From assembly GCA_030694465.1 (NCBI GenBank), contig JAUXYJ010000092.1:1-42996 (forward strand): a stretch of 42,996 nt of DNA, given 5' to 3'. Source of the stretch: Deltaproteobacteria bacterium (GTDB lineage: Bacteria > Myxococcota_A > Polyangia > Polyangiales > Ga0077539). How positions within the stretch are numbered: the stretch's first letter is position 1; every line of letters starts with the position of its first letter. The translations under genes and the position numbers were made by a program. Below the pieces are notes generated by a model. It saw only the letters and a list, made by a program, of their open reading frames with translations. It made no database searches and was not told where the DNA came from. Below, one piece after another: positions 41,110-42,996 of the stretch.

Positions 41110-42759
41110 TCAGCTCCTGGGTCGACGACGATCCCGTCGGCGCGCGAGCCCGGACACCGCCGCGATCGCCGCGGCGAGCGCAGCCCATCGCGGGCGCGCG
41201 TTCGTCGTCGCGCGGCAGCCGCAGCCGCCGTCCACGGTTCCTCCGCCTGTCGACACATCCATCCGGCGGGCGTCGACCGCGACTCTCGCGTCCACTGCGA
41301 GCGCGCCAGCGTCTTCGCGTACCCCGCTGTCCATCGGAGCCACGCCAGCGTCTGCGGGCGGCATCGTCGGATCGATCGTGAGACGAAGGCGCGGACCGCG
41401 CGCAGGCGAGACCTCCTTCGAGTCGAAGTGGACCCCATCGTTGTCCATCGCCTCTTGCACGAGCGCGAACGCGACCGTGCTCGACCCGGTGATCGCCGCG
41501 GTCACGTCCGCGCTGTACGCCATGTTGGTCATCGTGGGGCCGATACGCGCGAGGCGCGCACCGCTCGTGCCAGGACGGGCCGCGTACGTGAGCGTCGTCT
41601 CGGACCACCCGTCGCTCGCCGCGCGAAACACGCTCGCGCCGCTGCCTGCGGCAGACGACGTCATCGCGGTCTGCAGCAACAGCTCCGCGCGGGTGACGCG
41701 CCCCGGCAACGAGCCGAGACGAAACTTGATGTAGGCCTCCGCCGTTCGCTCGACGGAGAGGTCGCGCACGTCCGCGAAGACCATGCTCGGCTGCCCCATG
41801 TCGACGGTGACGTCTTCGATCGCTGGCAGCTCGATCACCCTCGGGGTGCCCGAGCCCGAGTCGAGCGGCGCCGCGCTGTCCGGGATGCCAGAGTCGACAG
41901 GCACGTTGCAGCTCGGCGTCGCCGCGCCCGGCTCTCCCTGGACGATGGCGTTGGAGAAGGTGACGTTGCGTGGCATCGCGACGTCCGGGCCGCGCTCCGA
42001 GCTCGGCGGGCCGATGCGCACGCGCAGCTCTCGCGGCGCGTACTCGCCGGGAAACGTCAGCGATTCGGTGCCCTCGGGCCCTCCGCGCGAGTAGGTCGCG
42101 CGCCCCGGCTCCCACGTGATCACGAAGCGGTAGGTCGTCGCTGCGTCCCACGACAGCGGCTCACCGCGTCCACGCGGACCGAGGTAGGCCTGCCAGAAGT
42201 CGTAGCCAGCGGCCACGCAAGAGGCAGGGCACGTCGTCTCGGTGTATCCGAGCGGAGAGAGCGCAGGGCAGAGCGCGAGCTCGAGCTTGGACGAGCCGAC
42301 GGCCTGACAACCCGAACACGTATTCAAAGCGCCAAACACGCGCACGATGAACTTGAACTCGTTGTTGCGATACCAGGGGTTGTATGCGACCGGCTCGGCG
42401 CGGTCGGTCTGGCCGTAGATCCCGATGAGGTCGTGCTCTTGGCCGGTGAGGCTCGCGGCAATCGAGAGCCCAGTGGCGCTGACCTCGAAGCGTCCGCGCG
42501 GAAGCGTCGCGGGGATCGACCACCAGATCGTGTCGGTGGGCCCGGTGGTGGTCCAGCCGTTCGGACCAAACGTCCCTCCGCGCGAGCCGGCCGTGACGCG
42601 CGGCGCCGCCCCTGCGGTGGGCGCGGCGGTCAATCGATCGTTGACGTACGTGATGGGCTGCGCGAGCGCGGCAGAGGGCGAAAGCACGAGCGCGAGCGCG
42701 GTCGCCGTCCTCAACGCCAGGACCTTCGGGATTCGATGCTCGTACGTCATATTGGGCAT
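41110..42759 (-). CDS. Secreted DNRLRE/CBM96-type protein with MYXO-CTERM
   Basis: This protein is about 549 aa from ATG 42759 (ATG 42750 is an alternative; neither has a good ribosome site). The signal peptide has VLALRTATALALVLSPSAAL and cleavage after ALA. The N-terminal half has a Trp-rich beta domain (WSIPATLPRGRFEVSATGLS) with paired cysteines (CSGC; CPASC). Around 320-500 lies a DNRLRE/CBM96-like beta-sandwich (EAYIKFRLGSLPGRVTRAEL; SDGWSETTLTYAARP; HFDSKE). An Asp/Ala/Met linker leads to the C-terminal GGCGCRATT, a hydrophobic helix and RRRDRRR, a MYXO-CTERM signal. It is probably a surface protein that binds carbohydrate; binding is inferred from the domain. Confidence 0.75.
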   Translation of the reverse strand: MPNMTYEHRIPKVLALRTATALALVLSPSAALAQPITYVNDRLTAAPTAGAAPRVTAGSRGGTFGPNGWTTTGPTDTIWWSIPATLPRGRFEVSATGLSIAASLTGQEHDLIGIYGQTDRAEPVAYNPWYRNNEFKFIVRVFGALNTCSGCQAVGSSKLELALCPALSPLGYTETTCPASCVAAGYDFWQAYLGPRGRGEPLSWDAATTYRFVITWEPGRATYSRGGPEGTESLTFPGEYAPRELRVRIGPPSSERGPDVAMPRNVTFSNAIVQGEPGAATPSCNVPVDSGIPDSAAPLDSGSGTPRVIELPAIEDVTVDMGQPSMVFADVRDLSVERTAEAYIKFRLGSLPGRVTRAELLLQTAMTSSAAGSGASVFRAASDGWSETTLTYAARPGTSGARLARIGPTMTNMAYSADVTAAITGSSTVAFALVQEAMDNDGVHFDSKEVSPARGPRLRLTIDPTMPPADAGVAPMDSGVREDAGALAVDARVAVDARRMDVSTGGGTVDGGCGCRATTNARPRWAALAAAIAAVSGLARRRDRRRPRS

Positions 42760-42777
42760 AAGTCTATCGCACCGCGC

Positions 42778-42824
42778 CCACTGATGCGATCGCCGCGGTT
42801 TTCGCAGGAGATCCTGCGTTGGAC
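42778..42824 (+). repeat. 47-bp dispersed repeat, copy 4
   Basis: CCACTGATGCGATCGCCGCG then GTTTTCGCAGGAGATCCTGC and GTTGGAC. This copy contains the hairpin CGCAGGA-GA-TCCTGCG (42803-42818). It lies just upstream of the CBM96-type gene's start. Confidence 0.75.
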
Positions 42825-42930
42825 TCATGGGTCGCGGCTGCTGCTCGGGGCGGCAGGGCGAAGATCACCGAGGGAGATCCGTCGCGAATAGACCGTAGCC
42901 ACGGGAGCCTCCGCGTTCGAAGATCCCTCT

Positions 42931-42996
42931 GTGCATGGCCCTCTTCGCGTCTCACTCTCGCTCATCGCGCTCGTCTTTCTGTCGTGTGCGCGGCAG
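42931..42996 (+). CDS. Start of a lipoprotein gene (cut by window end)
   Basis: From GTG 42931 the frame reads MHGPLRVSLSLIALVFLSCA and runs off the window. It is a typical lipoprotein signal peptide with lipobox VFLSC. An ATG at 42935 in another frame gives no such pattern. Only 22 residues are visible, so the product cannot be named. Confidence 0.5.
   Translation, partial: MHGPLRVSLSLIALVFLSCARQ

Noticed and set aside
1..42996. IntI integrase, transposases, tRNA or rRNA genes
   Set aside because: I looked for tyrosine recombinase motifs, DDE transposases with inverted repeats, and tRNA-like cloverleafs and found none that could be supported by reading alone.

Overview
The window is high-GC chromosomal DNA (about two thirds G+C by eye). 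It most likely comes from a Myxococcota bacterium of the Polyangia type. The evidence is two proteins ending in MYXO-CTERM sorting signals (25888-28101 minus and 41110-42759 minus), a eukaryote-like Ser/Thr kinase with an extracytoplasmic sensor, many lipoboxes, and a Cys-rich lipoprotein built from CGxCG / GDCDxxxxNGCE repeats. The genus cannot be set from the sequence alone.

Left flank (1-1873): the 3' end of an unknown gene, a 9-bp minisatellite and a HerA/FtsK-like ATPase. Next comes the main discovery, a chromosomal integron gene-cassette array without an integrase (a CALIN-type array), about 2177-10194. Its genes are all on the plus strand and unlike the backbone in composition. They are separated by attC sites with RYYYAAC and GTTRRRY ends and pairing inner arms. 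Clear sites are at 4686-4774, 5811-5904, 7464-7525, 8238-8328 and 9542-9612. Degenerate ones are at 6618-6731 and 10094-10194, and vestiges lie near 2126-2183 and 3162-3210. Cassette products include a protein with a HEPN-type RNxxxH motif, an Mrr-like protein lacking the usual catalytic lysine, a PD-(D/E)XK nuclease, a bicistronic pair of small proteins and several unknowns. This resembles a defence-gene reservoir. The array ends exactly at the stop codon of the next, convergent gene.

Centre (10189-23020, minus strand): a full-length cyclic beta-1,2-glucan synthase (about 2820 aa), translationally coupled (GTGA overlap) to an upstream tandem universal stress protein. A receptor-type Ser/Thr kinase follows. 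Divergent from the kinase are two lipoprotein genes, with five 21-bp palindromic iterons between them.

Right half (25447-42996): surface and envelope genes alternate with decayed sequence. The genes are an M15-like zinc peptidase with both a lipobox and MYXO-CTERM, an ankyrin protein, a Cys-rich repeat lipoprotein, an HPF-like ribosome factor coupled to a tiny membrane protein, two paralogous lipoproteins, a DEAD-box helicase, a 928-aa unknown membrane protein and a CBM96/DNRLRE-type MYXO-CTERM protein. The fragments derive from SRPBCC, Ser/Thr kinase, UvrA-like and outer-membrane genes. Two dispersed repeat families (about 47 bp and about 45 bp, four copies each) recur here, often at the broken ends of fragments. 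A separate AT-rich array at 40270-40479 repeats with an exact 42-bp period. No rRNA, tRNA, CRISPR or transposase was found.
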